Source: a bacterium (GTDB lineage: Bacteria > SAR324 > XYD2-FULL-50-16). From it: DNA of 64,000 nt. The first letter of the stretch is position 1. Each line of letters starts with the position of its first letter. The stretch lies in contig JAJRZQ010000006.1 of the NCBI GenBank assembly GCA_024275165.1, positions 62,001-126,000 of the forward strand. The letters run 5' to 3'. The notes below the pieces were generated by a model, which was given only the letters and a program-made list of their open reading frames with translations, was not told where the DNA came from and made no database searches. Of this stretch, positions 8,973 to 17,717 are shown piece after piece. The position numbers were made by a program, and so were the translations under genes.

Positions 8973-9884
8973 ATGCAAACTATGTTGTTCCAACGCTACG
9001 GGCTTTTTATATTTTTTTTCTGGCTCACGCCCCCCCTTTTTGCCACGCAACCCTTGATTTTAGCGGCGAGCCATTACCCCTTAGCCTTTTTAGCGCGACA
9101 AACCCTCAAAGATAGAGTTCAGGTGATCCAACTGACTCCCAACGGAGCAGAACCCCATGAATACAGCCCCAAACCCAGAGATATCATCCTATTGCAGCAA
9201 GCGAAACTGGTGCTTTTTCATGGCCCCAGCATGGAACCCTGGATTGAAAAGCAAGCCCTGGAACTACAACAACAGGGGGTAAAACTCCTCCGCTTGGAAG
9301 ATTTTTTCAAAACCTTAAAAGAAAAAAAACCACCAGCCCACCCGCAAGACCGTGAAAATTACGACCCTCATTTTTGGCTCGATCCTCTCCAAGCGCAAAA
9401 GGTAACCTCTTTCATCGAAAAAGCGGCCATTGACTTGCTTCCCAACCAAAAAGCCGACATCTCCAACCAGGCCATTACCTTGAGAAAAAAGCTCGCCCAA
9501 CTGCACCAAAGCTATGAAAAAGGCTTGGCCCAATGCGCAAGCCGCATCTTGCTCAGCGAACACGCCGCCTTTGGCCACCTCGCAAGACGCTACAATTTAG
9601 AAACCCTGTCATTAAGGGGCTTGAGCCCCCACAGCCTGCCGAGCCCAAAAAAAATGGCGCTCCTCGTTCAAGAGATTCGCCGCCGCAAGGTCACCTCGAT
9701 TTTTTTCGAGACCACCAGCGCGCCCAAATTTATTGAAATTTTAGCCCGTGAAACAGGAGCGCAAAAACTGGAACTCCATCCTTTGGGGAGAATTTCGCAA
9801 AAACGCTTAACCAAGGGCGAAAATTACTTTACTTTAATGCGGTTCAACCTCCAACAACTCAGAAGAGGATTAAGATGCAAGTAG
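8973..9884 (+). CDS. znuA: Zinc ABC transporter, periplasmic binding protein
   Basis: Cluster A-1 (ZnuA-like) metal-binding lipocalin-free solute receptor that delivers Zn2+ to ZnuBC in the periplasm. A signal peptide is evident (LFIFFFWLTPPLFA). Likely ligands are the His in NGAEPHEYSPKPRD (His62), the His in DPHFWLDP and the His in SEHAAFGHLARRYN, with an acidic residue in the FFETTSAPKF segment. The flexible loop before DPHFW is short and lacks the long His tract of enterobacterial ZnuA. Manganese receptors of the same cluster look alike, so zinc is inferred. The 3' end overlaps znuC by 10 bases. Confidence 0.88.
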   Translation: MQTMLFQRYGLFIFFFWLTPPLFATQPLILAASHYPLAFLARQTLKDRVQVIQLTPNGAEPHEYSPKPRDIILLQQAKLVLFHGPSMEPWIEKQALELQQQGVKLLRLEDFFKTLKEKKPPAHPQDRENYDPHFWLDPLQAQKVTSFIEKAAIDLLPNQKADISNQAITLRKKLAQLHQSYEKGLAQCASRILLSEHAAFGHLARRYNLETLSLRGLSPHSLPSPKKMALLVQEIRRRKVTSIFFETTSAPKFIEILARETGAQKLELHPLGRISQKRLTKGENYFTLMRFNLQQLRRGLRCK

Positions 9885-10621
9885 CCATTGAAGCTAAGAA
9901 TCTTCATTTCGGTTACGGGGCGACCAAGGTTTTAGAGGGGGTCAACTTCCAAGTCCAACAGGGGGACTATGTCGCCTTGATCGGCCCCAACGGCGGGGGA
10001 AAGACAACCCTGCTCAAGTTGCTTTTAGGCCTGTTGAAACCCTCGGTAGGGGAGGTGCTTCTTTTTAACCAAAGCCCCCAAGAGGCGGCCAAAAAAGGAA
10101 AGTTGGGCTATGTTCCACAGCTTTCAGGAGGAAGAGCGTTTGATTTTCCCGCCACCATTTTTGAACTGGTGGCCAGTGGGCGCACCGCCAAACTGGGCTT
10201 GGGGAAGCCTTTGAAACCGGAGGATCGAGATATCATCGAACAAGCTTTGAGCAAAACGGGGTTGCAAGAAGATTATAAAAAGCTCGTCCCCAATCTTTCG
10301 GGGGGACAACGCCAACGGGCCTTCATCGCCCGTGCCTTGGCAGCGGAACCGGAGGTTTTGTTTTTGGATGAACCCGTTGCCGGAGTGGATTTAGGGCAAC
10401 AGGGCCGCTTTTATGAACTCTTAAGCGGACTCAACCAACAAGAAGGCTTGACCTTGGTATTTGTAAGCCATGATGTCGGGGTCATGAGCCGCCAAGCCAA
10501 CCGATTTTTATGCCTCAACAAAAAACTGGTCTGCCATGAAAGCCCTGATAATTTTTTAAAACAAGAGTTTATGGATGAAATCTACGGCAAAACCTTAACC
10601 CCCTTGACCCATCACCACTGA
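9875..10621 (+). CDS. znuC: Zinc ABC transporter, ATP-binding protein
   Basis: ATPase that drives import of the metal carried by the upstream receptor. Walker A is GPNGGGKTT (residues 37-45), the signature is LSGGQRQR, and Walker B is VLFLDEPVAGVD followed by the switch histidine in FVSHD. The product has 248 residues, ends in three His residues and is a single nucleotide-binding domain that would dimerise. It overlaps znuA by 10 bases and is 5 bases before the permease gene, so the three are co-translated. It ends in TGA, showing that TGA is a normal stop in this genome. Confidence 0.93.
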   Translation: MQVAIEAKNLHFGYGATKVLEGVNFQVQQGDYVALIGPNGGGKTTLLKLLLGLLKPSVGEVLLFNQSPQEAAKKGKLGYVPQLSGGRAFDFPATIFELVASGRTAKLGLGKPLKPEDRDIIEQALSKTGLQEDYKKLVPNLSGGQRQRAFIARALAAEPEVLFLDEPVAGVDLGQQGRFYELLSGLNQQEGLTLVFVSHDVGVMSRQANRFLCLNKKLVCHESPDNFLKQEFMDEIYGKTLTPLTHHH

Positions 10622-10626
10622 GCCGC

Positions 10627-11421
10627 ATGTTGGAACTATTAGAATACGGATTTGTGCAGCGCGCCTTTATGGCAGGGGCTATCTTGGCTTTGCTCGCCCC
10701 CTTGATCGGCTACTTTTTAGTGGTGCGCCGTTACAGCTTACTCGCCGACTGCTTGGCCCATGTCTCCTTAGCCGGGGTGGCCTTGGGCCTCATCACCCAG
10801 ATCAACCCCGTCTTTACGGCCATGGGGGTTTCTTCTTCCACCGCTTTGTTGATTGAAAAACTCCGGCAAAAAAACAAACTACTGGGGGAAAGCCTTTTAG
10901 CGCTGTTTTTATGGGCTGGGCTAGCAGGGGCCGTGGTCTTGATCAGCCTCAACCAGGGGTTTAATATTGATCTTTTTTCCTTTTTATTTGGCAGCATCAC
11001 CGCGGTTACCCCAGAAGACCTACAACTCATCGCCTTGCTGGGGCTCAGTTTAGGGGTTTTGTTCGCCCTCTTTGCCAAGCGCTTGTTTCTCATTGCTTTA
11101 GACGAAGACTTAGCCTTGGTTTCCGGCTTAAACCCCTCTTTATACAATTATTTTTTGATTCTCGCTGCGAGCATCACCGTGAGCGTAACCATGCGCATCG
11201 TGGGGGTCATGCTGGTAGGGGCCATGATGGTGATTCCCGTACTAACCGCCTTAAACCTAAAAGTCGGTTTTCGCCAAACCCTGCTTTGGGCCTTATTTTT
11301 TTCCTGCGCTTCAATGACTCTGGGCTTGTGCCTTTCTTTAGTCTTTGACATTGTGAGCGGAGGCGCAATTATATTGACTGCCTTAAGTTTTTATTTACTT
11401 AGTTTAACAAAAAGAGGTTGA
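10627..11421 (+). CDS. znuB: Zinc ABC transporter, permease
   Basis: Integral inner-membrane subunit of the ABC-3 family, 264 residues with about seven or eight hydrophobic segments. Typical family stretches are visible: PLIGYFLVVRRYSLLADCLAHVSLAGVALG near the N-terminus and VGVMLVGAMMVIPV in the second half. It completes the receptor-ATPase-permease set 8973-11421. The stop is one base from the start of the downstream zinc-ribbon gene, which places that gene in the same transcript. Confidence 0.93.
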   Translation: MLELLEYGFVQRAFMAGAILALLAPLIGYFLVVRRYSLLADCLAHVSLAGVALGLITQINPVFTAMGVSSSTALLIEKLRQKNKLLGESLLALFLWAGLAGAVVLISLNQGFNIDLFSFLFGSITAVTPEDLQLIALLGLSLGVLFALFAKRLFLIALDEDLALVSGLNPSLYNYFLILAASITVSVTMRIVGVMLVGAMMVIPVLTALNLKVGFRQTLLWALFFSCASMTLGLCLSLVFDIVSGGAIILTALSFYLLSLTKRG

Positions 11422-11422
11422 G

Positions 11423-11899
11423 ATGGATTTTTTACCCATGGTTGGAGAAGTCATCGGCTCATCCATTGGGCTTTTAGCTATCATACTCTTTGGGGCCATC
11501 TTTTATTTTCAATGGCTGATCGGCATGGCGCAAAAGGGCTCAAAGCGAGAGTGCCAAAAATGTGGAATCACCATCAAGCGATATTTCCCCAACACCCGAT
11601 TCTGCTTTGATTGCTTTCACGAAGTGCGTGATAAGGTGGCAAGCCTAACCGAAAAATTGGAACAGGCAAGGCAACAGGTCACGGCAGCAACCACGACCCA
11701 AGATAAAATTCAAGGCTATGACCTCGCTATTGAATACTGCCGGGAATTAGCCGACCTTAGAAGCCGTTACCCAAGGCATGGGGTCGCAATCAGCGGCAAT
11801 ATCCCCGGGGTATTGGCCGCGGCAATGGAAGAGCGAGAGGCCATCGCCAAAAAGCAAGACAACAGGGAAGTCGAACCGACCCCCCCAAAAGCCCCTTAA
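11423..11899 (+). CDS. Membrane-anchored zinc-ribbon protein in the znu operon
   Basis: This 158-residue protein has one N-terminal transmembrane segment (about residues 13-35, IGLLAIILFGAIFYFQWLIG). A four-Cys ribbon follows, CQKCGI then FCFDCF, spaced as CxxC-N14-CxxC, which should hold one zinc. The middle is a predicted helical hairpin (VRDKVASLTEKLEQARQQV), and the tail is proline-rich. I know no named family. It starts one base after the znuB stop, so it is probably translated with the zinc transporter. A role in zinc sensing or storage is only inference from context. Confidence 0.7.
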   Translation: MDFLPMVGEVIGSSIGLLAIILFGAIFYFQWLIGMAQKGSKRECQKCGITIKRYFPNTRFCFDCFHEVRDKVASLTEKLEQARQQVTAATTTQDKIQGYDLAIEYCRELADLRSRYPRHGVAISGNIPGVLAAAMEEREAIAKKQDNREVEPTPPKAP

Positions 11900-11952
11900 G
11901 AAACTCTCCTGCCGCTCGCAAAACGAGAAAGGCAAGGGTTCTAAGGGCTCTT

Positions 11953-12123
11953 TTATTTTTTGATAAACTGAATCAATTTGACTCTCGGTGGGGTTTTCGC
12001 GTCCCTTTGGGCCCGCTCTTGTTGTTGCTTGCGCCAGCGCAGCCACAGGGGAACGCTGACCAAGCCCAGCAACAAGACGATTCCCAACACCCAAAAAGAG
12101 AAAAAAAGTAAAAACTCGCTCAC
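11953..12123 (-). CDS. Small single-span membrane protein (56 aa, GTG start)
   Basis: A GTG-initiated ORF of 56 codons, preceded by AGAGG. It encodes one hydrophobic segment, FLLFFSFWVLGIVLLLGLVS, then a basic stretch WLRWRKQQQERAQRDAK and a short cationic tail. The clean span followed by positive charges predicts N-out/C-in topology. No family is recognised. It lies convergent to the zinc-ribbon gene and divergent from the lipoprotein pair at 12340-14380. The low-complexity composition means chance coding is possible. Confidence 0.45.
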   Translation of the reverse strand: MSEFLLFFSFWVLGIVLLLGLVSVPLWLRWRKQQQERAQRDAKTPPRVKLIQFIKK

Positions 12124-12339
12124 CGCCTTACCTCTACCGCGATCAGGAGGGAACTTAAAACCCGCCTAGCCGGTTCAGCCCCATCTCGGAGCGATATGAT
12201 TTCCAACGCTGGGTTATTTTCCCCCTTGGCCCCGGCAAAGTCAAAGGCCTTTTCAAGGGGCCTACAACATGGCATAATTATAAAAAATACAATCCAAATC
12301 GGTTCAACCCTTTTTGACAAGCCTTCCCCGAGGGGTCTC

Positions 12340-13638
12340 ATGAAATCTGCCTCTTTTTTGACTCTCTTGCTCTTTTTCCTTGCCGCCTGCTCTGGCTCTT
12401 CCCGCTCCTTAGGCCTCGCGGGTTTTGAACCTGGGGACTTACTCCCCGAATACAATGCCGGTCAAAGAGCTTATAACGCCCGGGCGCAGGCCCCCGTAAT
12501 CAACAACGACCTCGCCCAGGCAGAGCGGGTCGCCGCCAAGCGGGCGCGAAGGTTGGCCTTGGACCAAGCGGCGCGCGAGCTTTTAAGCCCGGAGGCCTAC
12601 AATAAAAACTTCAAAAAAATCTGGACCCGCTTGTCCCGCCGCCCCGGCAACTTGATCCTCCAAGAAAAAACCCTCCGCAAAGAAGGAATTTTAGACAACC
12701 AATATGCCGCTGTTTCCACCGCCTTCGTGATCAACCGAGGAAAACTCATCCAGGTGCTGCAAAAAGAATTAAAGGTCTTAGACCAAAGTCACAGCTCCAT
12801 TATCGTCTTGGTGGAAAGCCCGGAGGGACAAAACCTCGACGCTTTGGGCTATAAAATGACGGACTTGGAAACAGGGCTCTTGCAAGGCTTATCGGCGAAG
12901 CTCTACGCCCAGGGTTTTAGCGTCATGGATTATCAAAATCTTTTGAGCCATTTATCCGCCAACCCGGCCATCGGCAAACAAGCCCGCAGGCTGACCGCGG
13001 GGCAATACTTTGAGCTGGCCAGCAAGCCCGGCTCTGCCAGCGGCAAGCAATACGCGCAGGCTCTGGCGGTGCTGCAAGGGTTAGCCAAGGTGATCATTAA
13101 GCTTAATATCGAGCAGGTGGGCTACCAAAACCAGCAACTGCACATGGCCTTGTCCTTAACGGCGGTCAACATCTCGACCCTCAAGGGCGGGGCGATGATC
13201 CACACCAGGGTGCGCAGCGCCCGCTATGGAGGCTCAACCGCTCAACCGGGGGCCATGATCGCGGCGAGCATTGACGACCTCCTAAACCGTGCCGGGGAAG
13301 ACTTCATTCCGCAAATTACAAAAGAATTCAATATTATAGATCAAAGCCCGGGCAAACTCCTCCCCTATCAAGTGACCCTCTCCGGCTATGATGAATCCGA
13401 AGTCCAACAATTGATTCAAGCGATGCGAGACGCGGAGGGGGAGGACTTTCGCCTCCAAGGCGAAAATCCAAAAGCCTTCAGCAGCGACCCGCCCAAAGCC
13501 TTGATCAACCTCCGCGTTGCCGCCCGCCCCGCTGTTTTAAGCCAAAAACTCTTCGCGATCACGCAAAAAGCGGGAGTGAAGGGGGTGCCCCCCTTAATTG
13601 AAGAGGGTCTACTCGATTTAATCCTGGAGGAAAACTAA
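12340..13638 (+). CDS. Lipoprotein of unknown function
   Basis: The chosen ATG at 12340 has GAGGGG upstream and gives a perfect lipoprotein signal, MKSASFLTLLLFFLAAC, with lipobox LAAC; an earlier in-frame ATG at 12196 would bury it. The mature protein is about 416 residues. An early helical stretch (ERVAAKRARRLALDQAARELL) is followed by alternating strand and helix. A region including IIVLVESPEGQNLDALGYKMTDLETGLLQ faintly recalls the envelope FlgT/LPP20-type fold, but not strongly enough to name. It probably faces the periplasm or outer membrane. The next lipoprotein gene begins one base after its stop. Confidence 0.75.
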   Translation: MKSASFLTLLLFFLAACSGSSRSLGLAGFEPGDLLPEYNAGQRAYNARAQAPVINNDLAQAERVAAKRARRLALDQAARELLSPEAYNKNFKKIWTRLSRRPGNLILQEKTLRKEGILDNQYAAVSTAFVINRGKLIQVLQKELKVLDQSHSSIIVLVESPEGQNLDALGYKMTDLETGLLQGLSAKLYAQGFSVMDYQNLLSHLSANPAIGKQARRLTAGQYFELASKPGSASGKQYAQALAVLQGLAKVIIKLNIEQVGYQNQQLHMALSLTAVNISTLKGGAMIHTRVRSARYGGSTAQPGAMIAASIDDLLNRAGEDFIPQITKEFNIIDQSPGKLLPYQVTLSGYDESEVQQLIQAMRDAEGEDFRLQGENPKAFSSDPPKALINLRVAARPAVLSQKLFAITQKAGVKGVPPLIEEGLLDLILEEN

Positions 13639-13639
13639 A

Positions 13640-14380
13640 ATGCGCGCCCTAACCCTTTTATTGCTCTTCGGGCTGCTGGTCGCTTGTTCTTCCCTCAGCG
13701 AAATCGCGGAATTGGAACAGGCCGGCAAGCTTAACGCTGCCTGGGAAAAGGCCATGTCCTTCGTTGAAGCGGGCGACGAAAACTCCGCAGAGGCGATCCC
13801 CCTCGCGGCGCGACTCGGCGTAAGCTTAGACAAACAAAAAGAAACAGGAGCCCGGTTTTTAAAGACCTTAAACCAAGCACCGGATTTAGCCGAAACCCTA
13901 GGGCAAGGCTGGGCCACGCTCGGGGAAGAGGCGGTGCGGGCTTTAGTGAAAGCCTACGAAAAAGCGCAGGCCAAACCCCCCTACGAGCGAGCCTTGCTGG
14001 CCACGGGCTCCATCGGATCAGGGCAATTAGCCCAGGGGTTAAACCGCTTAGTTTGGAAAAGCAAAAAACAACGCATTGCCCTCTTGGCCCGCTACCATAG
14101 CGAAGAGGCCGCTTTAGGCCTCATTCCCCATCTCGGTGGAGACGCCAGTGACGCGGTGGAAGAGGCCATGCTGGCTTTGCGTCAATATTCCTTCAAAGCG
14201 CTTGAAACCGCGCTCCAACAAAACAAACTTTCAACTCGGCAAAAAGCGGCAAGCGCGCGGGTCTTGGGAGAGATCAAAAATCGAGAGGCCCTACCCCTTT
14301 TAGAAAACCTGGCCTCAGACCCCGACCCAGCGGTACGCAGCGCCGCAGAGAAAAGCCTAGCCTTAATCCGGGGATTTTAA
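13640..14380 (+). CDS. HEAT-repeat lipoprotein
   Basis: The signal peptide MRALTLLLLFGLLVAC ends in the lipobox LVAC, so the 246-residue precursor should be lipidated. The mature part is all-helical. At the C-terminus it shows HEAT/PBS-type repeats, notably ASARVLGEIKNREALPLLENL followed by ASDPDPAVRSAAEKSLALI, which usually form protein-binding scaffolds. It begins one base after the preceding lipoprotein gene, so the two probably form a co-translated envelope pair. The gene is convergent with hisB, and a short GCCC-TTA-GGGC hairpin lies between them at 14391-14401. Confidence 0.75.
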   Translation: MRALTLLLLFGLLVACSSLSEIAELEQAGKLNAAWEKAMSFVEAGDENSAEAIPLAARLGVSLDKQKETGARFLKTLNQAPDLAETLGQGWATLGEEAVRALVKAYEKAQAKPPYERALLATGSIGSGQLAQGLNRLVWKSKKQRIALLARYHSEEAALGLIPHLGGDASDAVEEAMLALRQYSFKALETALQQNKLSTRQKAASARVLGEIKNREALPLLENLASDPDPAVRSAAEKSLALIRGF

Positions 14381-14404
14381 CCCGAAGCTCGCCCTTAGGG
14401 CAAA

Positions 14405-14986
14405 CTAAAGCACCCCCTTGCTGCTGGGGATCTCATCCCCCACCACCGCCACGGCATCGCGCAAGGCCCGGGCCATGCCCTTAAACAAGGCTTCAATGAG
14501 GTGGTGATCATTGAAGCCGTATAAAATCTCTTGGTGTAGGGTGACCCCCGCTTTATCGGCAAAAGACTTAAAAAAATGGGCCACCATCTCTGTGGGCAGT
14601 TCGCCTACCTTCGAAGTGTGAAAAAACCCCTTAAAAACATGAAAAGGCCTTCCGGAAAGATCTAAAACCGTACGCACCAAGCATTCATCCATGGGGAGGA
14701 AAAAGCTCGCGTAACGGGCAATTCCCTTGCGTTCGCCCAAGGCTTGATTCATCGCCTCCCCTAAAGCCAAGGCAATATCTTCCACGCTGTGATGGGCGTC
14801 AATATGCAAATCCCCCTGATTGGTCAAGCTTAAATCAAAGCCGCTATGGAAAGCGAAAAGCTCCAGCATGTGATCCAAAAACCCGATTCCCGTATTAATC
14901 TCGGCCTTGCCCGTTCCATCCAGATTGAGTTCCCCCTGAATATGGGTTTCCTTGGTCTTGCGCGCAAAGACTTGGGCTCTAGCCAT
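14405..14986 (-). CDS. hisB: Imidazoleglycerol-phosphate dehydratase
   Basis: Sixth-step enzyme of histidine synthesis, converting imidazole-glycerol phosphate to imidazole-acetol phosphate. Manganese-binding histidine motifs are present: TGIGFLDHMLELFAFHS, DAHHSVEDIALALG and FNDHHLIEALFKG. Starting at 14986 (MARAQVFARKTKETHIQGEL) gives 193 residues, the normal monofunctional size. The longer in-frame ORF to 15205 only reads through hisD. The start overlaps the hisD stop by 8 bases. No phosphatase domain is fused. Confidence 0.96.
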   Translation of the reverse strand: MARAQVFARKTKETHIQGELNLDGTGKAEINTGIGFLDHMLELFAFHSGFDLSLTNQGDLHIDAHHSVEDIALALGEAMNQALGERKGIARYASFFLPMDECLVRTVLDLSGRPFHVFKGFFHTSKVGELPTEMVAHFFKSFADKAGVTLHQEILYGFNDHHLIEALFKGMARALRDAVAVVGDEIPSSKGVL

Positions 14987-16274
14987 CTTCTTTCTCCAGT
15001 CGTACCCGCACTGCCATGGCGTGGGCATGTAAGTTTTCCAAATCCGCGAAGCGGGCAATTTGCTCCCCCTCTTGGAGTAATCTGGCTTTAGAATACTGAA
15101 TGTAACTCGAATGCTTTTGAAAGTCACGGGTAGACAAGGGGCTGGCATAACGAGCGGCGCCGCTGGTGGGAATGGTGTGATTCGGCCCGGCGTAGTAATC
15201 CCCAACAGGCTCGGAGGAATAAGGCCCTACAAATACGGCTCCCGCGTTGCGAATCAAGGCGAACTTGCTTGCGTCGCTCAACAGCACCTCTAAGTGTTCC
15301 GGAGCGATTTGATTGCAGATTTCAATCCCCTCTTCAATTTGCTCCACCACGATAAGCTTGCCGTGATTTTTTAGACTCGCGGTAATGATCTCCGCCCGGG
15401 GCAGCGTCGGCACCAGCTCCCCTAAGCGTTTTTGTACCGCCAAGGCCGTTGTTTTACTGGTGGTCACCAACATTGAGGTCGCCTCTTCATCGTGTTCCGC
15501 TTGGCTCAAAAGATCGCGCACCAGATATTCGACTTCAATCGAGGGGTCATCATGGAGGATTAAAATTTCGCTCGGCCCGGCAACGGAATCAATCCCCACC
15601 TTGCCAAAAACCTGCCGCTTCGCCTCCGTAACCCATTGGTTGCCCGGCCCGGTGATCTTCGCCACAGAGCGAATCGTTTCCGTACCATAGGCCAAAGCGG
15701 CAATGGCTTGCGCGCCCCCGACAGTGTAAACCTCTTTGATCCCCAACATGCCGCAGAGCCCCAAAACCAAAGGATGCGGCAAACCCGTTTCCCCAGGGGG
15801 GCTCACGGCAACCACTTCGGGCACCCCCGCCAACAAGGCCGGCACCGCGTTCATGATCAAGGTAGAGGGGTAAAAGGCTTTGCCCCCGGGAATATAAACC
15901 CCGACTCGGTCCAAGGGGGTGACGGTCTCGCCTAAAATCGTCCCATCCGGCTCGACCTGCCTCCAGCTTTGTTGCAATTGTTTTTGGTGAAAGGCGCGAA
16001 TATGATCGATGGAGCCTTGAAAAATAGCTTTTGTCTTAGAGTCAATCTCGCCATAAGCCTGATCTATCTCGCTTTGCGAGGCCCTTAAAGCTTTGAGTTC
16101 CACTTGGTCAAACTTTAGGCTATAGTCCACTAAAGCAGCGTCGCCCTGAGCGATCACCTTGCCGATTATTTCCGCCACCCCGGTTCGCACGGCCAAGTTT
16201 GCCCCTTGGCTCGCTTGTGGGTTATAGTGAAAGTCTCGACCTGTAAGAATTGGGATGAGTGGCATGGCCAACAT
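14979..16274 (-). CDS. hisD: Histidinol dehydrogenase
   Basis: NAD- and zinc-dependent enzyme that oxidises L-histidinol to histidine in two steps. Family motifs are clear: DRVGVYIPGGKAFYPSTLIM, TVGGAQAIAALAYGTETI, KITGPGN, SVAGPSEILIL, LLSQAEHDEEA, IAPEHLEVL, FVGPYSSEPVGDYYAGPNHT and LPTSGAARY-like TSGAARYASPL. The product is 431 residues, normal length. Met1 (16274) or Met4 (16265) could be the start; neither has a strong ribosome site. It overlaps hisB and is head-to-head with the EcsC-like gene. Confidence 0.97.
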   Translation of the reverse strand: MLAMPLIPILTGRDFHYNPQASQGANLAVRTGVAEIIGKVIAQGDAALVDYSLKFDQVELKALRASQSEIDQAYGEIDSKTKAIFQGSIDHIRAFHQKQLQQSWRQVEPDGTILGETVTPLDRVGVYIPGGKAFYPSTLIMNAVPALLAGVPEVVAVSPPGETGLPHPLVLGLCGMLGIKEVYTVGGAQAIAALAYGTETIRSVAKITGPGNQWVTEAKRQVFGKVGIDSVAGPSEILILHDDPSIEVEYLVRDLLSQAEHDEEATSMLVTTSKTTALAVQKRLGELVPTLPRAEIITASLKNHGKLIVVEQIEEGIEICNQIAPEHLEVLLSDASKFALIRNAGAVFVGPYSSEPVGDYYAGPNHTIPTSGAARYASPLSTRDFQKHSSYIQYSKARLLQEGEQIARFADLENLHAHAMAVRVRLEKEDG

Positions 16275-16302
16275 TGGACTAGGGTATCAAAAAAGCAAAA
16301 CG

Positions 16303-17610
16303 ATGAAGCAAAAGGAAAGTGTTCCCGATTTAGTCGGAAAGATCAACCCAGAGCAATTGCAAAACCTAACTACCATCGCCCATTGCCAAGTCATTGAACC
16401 TTTTGAGGGGGCTAAGGCCTTAGAGGCCTTGCAAAAAGCGCAAGGCGCGATTGAAAAGAGTTTTCAGAGCATCAAAAAATTCGGGGGTTGGCTCAGCGAC
16501 AACCCCTTAAGCCGTAAAGCGCAAGCGAAACTAGAGGAACTCGCCGAACAATCCAAGGCCCAGCGCGGGCTCAACCAGCTTTTTTTAAAACTCAACGCAG
16601 AAACCCAAGGGCTGCAAAGATTAGCCAAAAAAGGCACCAAAGAGGCCCAAGAAACCCTTTGGAAGTACGCCCAAGACTACACCACCCAGGCCTTTTCCCT
16701 GTTGGTTTACGCGGATACGGAAAAGTGGATCTTAAAGCGGGCAAACCAGGTTTTAAACCGCGAGATCATGGGTAAAAGAGACATCCATGAACTCAGTGAA
16801 GCAGAACGGCAGCAGTTGATTCAAGCCCTTTACCCCTATGACAGCCCGCAATATTCCCGCCTGATTCGCGGGTTTGACTCCGCCTTCAACCTAACCCTAG
16901 GGGCCTTGGCCGCGAGTCAGTTGCCCGGCACCGGGCTGCTGGTCGCCACGGTCAACCTGACTAAAACCTTGATTAAGGCGGCGAACCGCATGCAAATCCT
17001 GCTGGCCCTTTATGGATATCATGTGCAAAGCCCCCAAGCCCTCTTTCGGGTAACCGGCAAGGTCATCGCCAGCTTGGTTGACTGGGAAAGCAACCCGGAA
17101 CATCAACCCTTGGACTGCTCCTTTTTGGCGGAACTCTTCGACCCCCCGGTAGAAGAGGAGGATAACGCCTTTTCCAATTTGGTTGCCGAAGCCTTTAAAA
17201 AAGAGGCCTACATCGCCATCCCCGGAATCGGCGCGATCAGCCTGGGCAAAATTCATTTTGACGACATCAAACTTGATTTGCTGATCAGCCACTTGGCCCA
17301 TAACTTTTGGCGTCTGCAAACCCTAAAGCACGACCTGGCTCCAGCAGAGATTGAAGAGGCGCTGAGCCTGCTGCGTCACATCCAAAAATCACTCTGGCAA
17401 GCGGGATGGGCTAAACGAGGCCGCCCCCCCGAACCGAGCGACTGGCAAAAACGATTGAAAGCCTTACTGACAGGGGTCGAGGTCGAACCCCTACACCGCC
17501 TTTTAGAAGCCCGCGCCGTCATGCTTTTCCCTCGCTTAATCGCCCTGCCCCCAGCGCAACGAGAAGAGGCCTTGGCCCAAGAAGTGGAAAAATGGAAGAA
17601 AAGCAATTGA
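16303..17610 (+). CDS. EcsC-like protein of unknown function
   Basis: Starting at the ATG 16303 (MKQKESVPDLVG), the product is 435 residues; the frame extends to an earlier ATG at 16255, but that would overlap hisD. The N-terminal third is helical. The middle contains NLTLGALAASQLPGTGLL followed by TVNLTKTLIKAANRMQILLALYG, whose small-residue helices resemble the EcsC domain of membrane-associated proteins. An isolated hydrophobic segment, EAYIAIPGIGAISLG, follows. No catalytic motif is evident. EcsC assignment is tentative and its role is unknown. It is not linked to the adjacent his genes. Confidence 0.6.
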   Translation: MKQKESVPDLVGKINPEQLQNLTTIAHCQVIEPFEGAKALEALQKAQGAIEKSFQSIKKFGGWLSDNPLSRKAQAKLEELAEQSKAQRGLNQLFLKLNAETQGLQRLAKKGTKEAQETLWKYAQDYTTQAFSLLVYADTEKWILKRANQVLNREIMGKRDIHELSEAERQQLIQALYPYDSPQYSRLIRGFDSAFNLTLGALAASQLPGTGLLVATVNLTKTLIKAANRMQILLALYGYHVQSPQALFRVTGKVIASLVDWESNPEHQPLDCSFLAELFDPPVEEEDNAFSNLVAEAFKKEAYIAIPGIGAISLGKIHFDDIKLDLLISHLAHNFWRLQTLKHDLAPAEIEEALSLLRHIQKSLWQAGWAKRGRPPEPSDWQKRLKALLTGVEVEPLHRLLEARAVMLFPRLIALPPAQREEALAQEVEKWKKSN

Positions 17611-17717
17611 ATCCTTTTCCAGACTAGCTTGAACAGCCTTGCTCCATCTTTTCGCCTCCTTCATTTACAAGCTCTATGCAAGTCGCTATGCTTAACTCTT
17701 TTTGGAGATTTCCTTAG

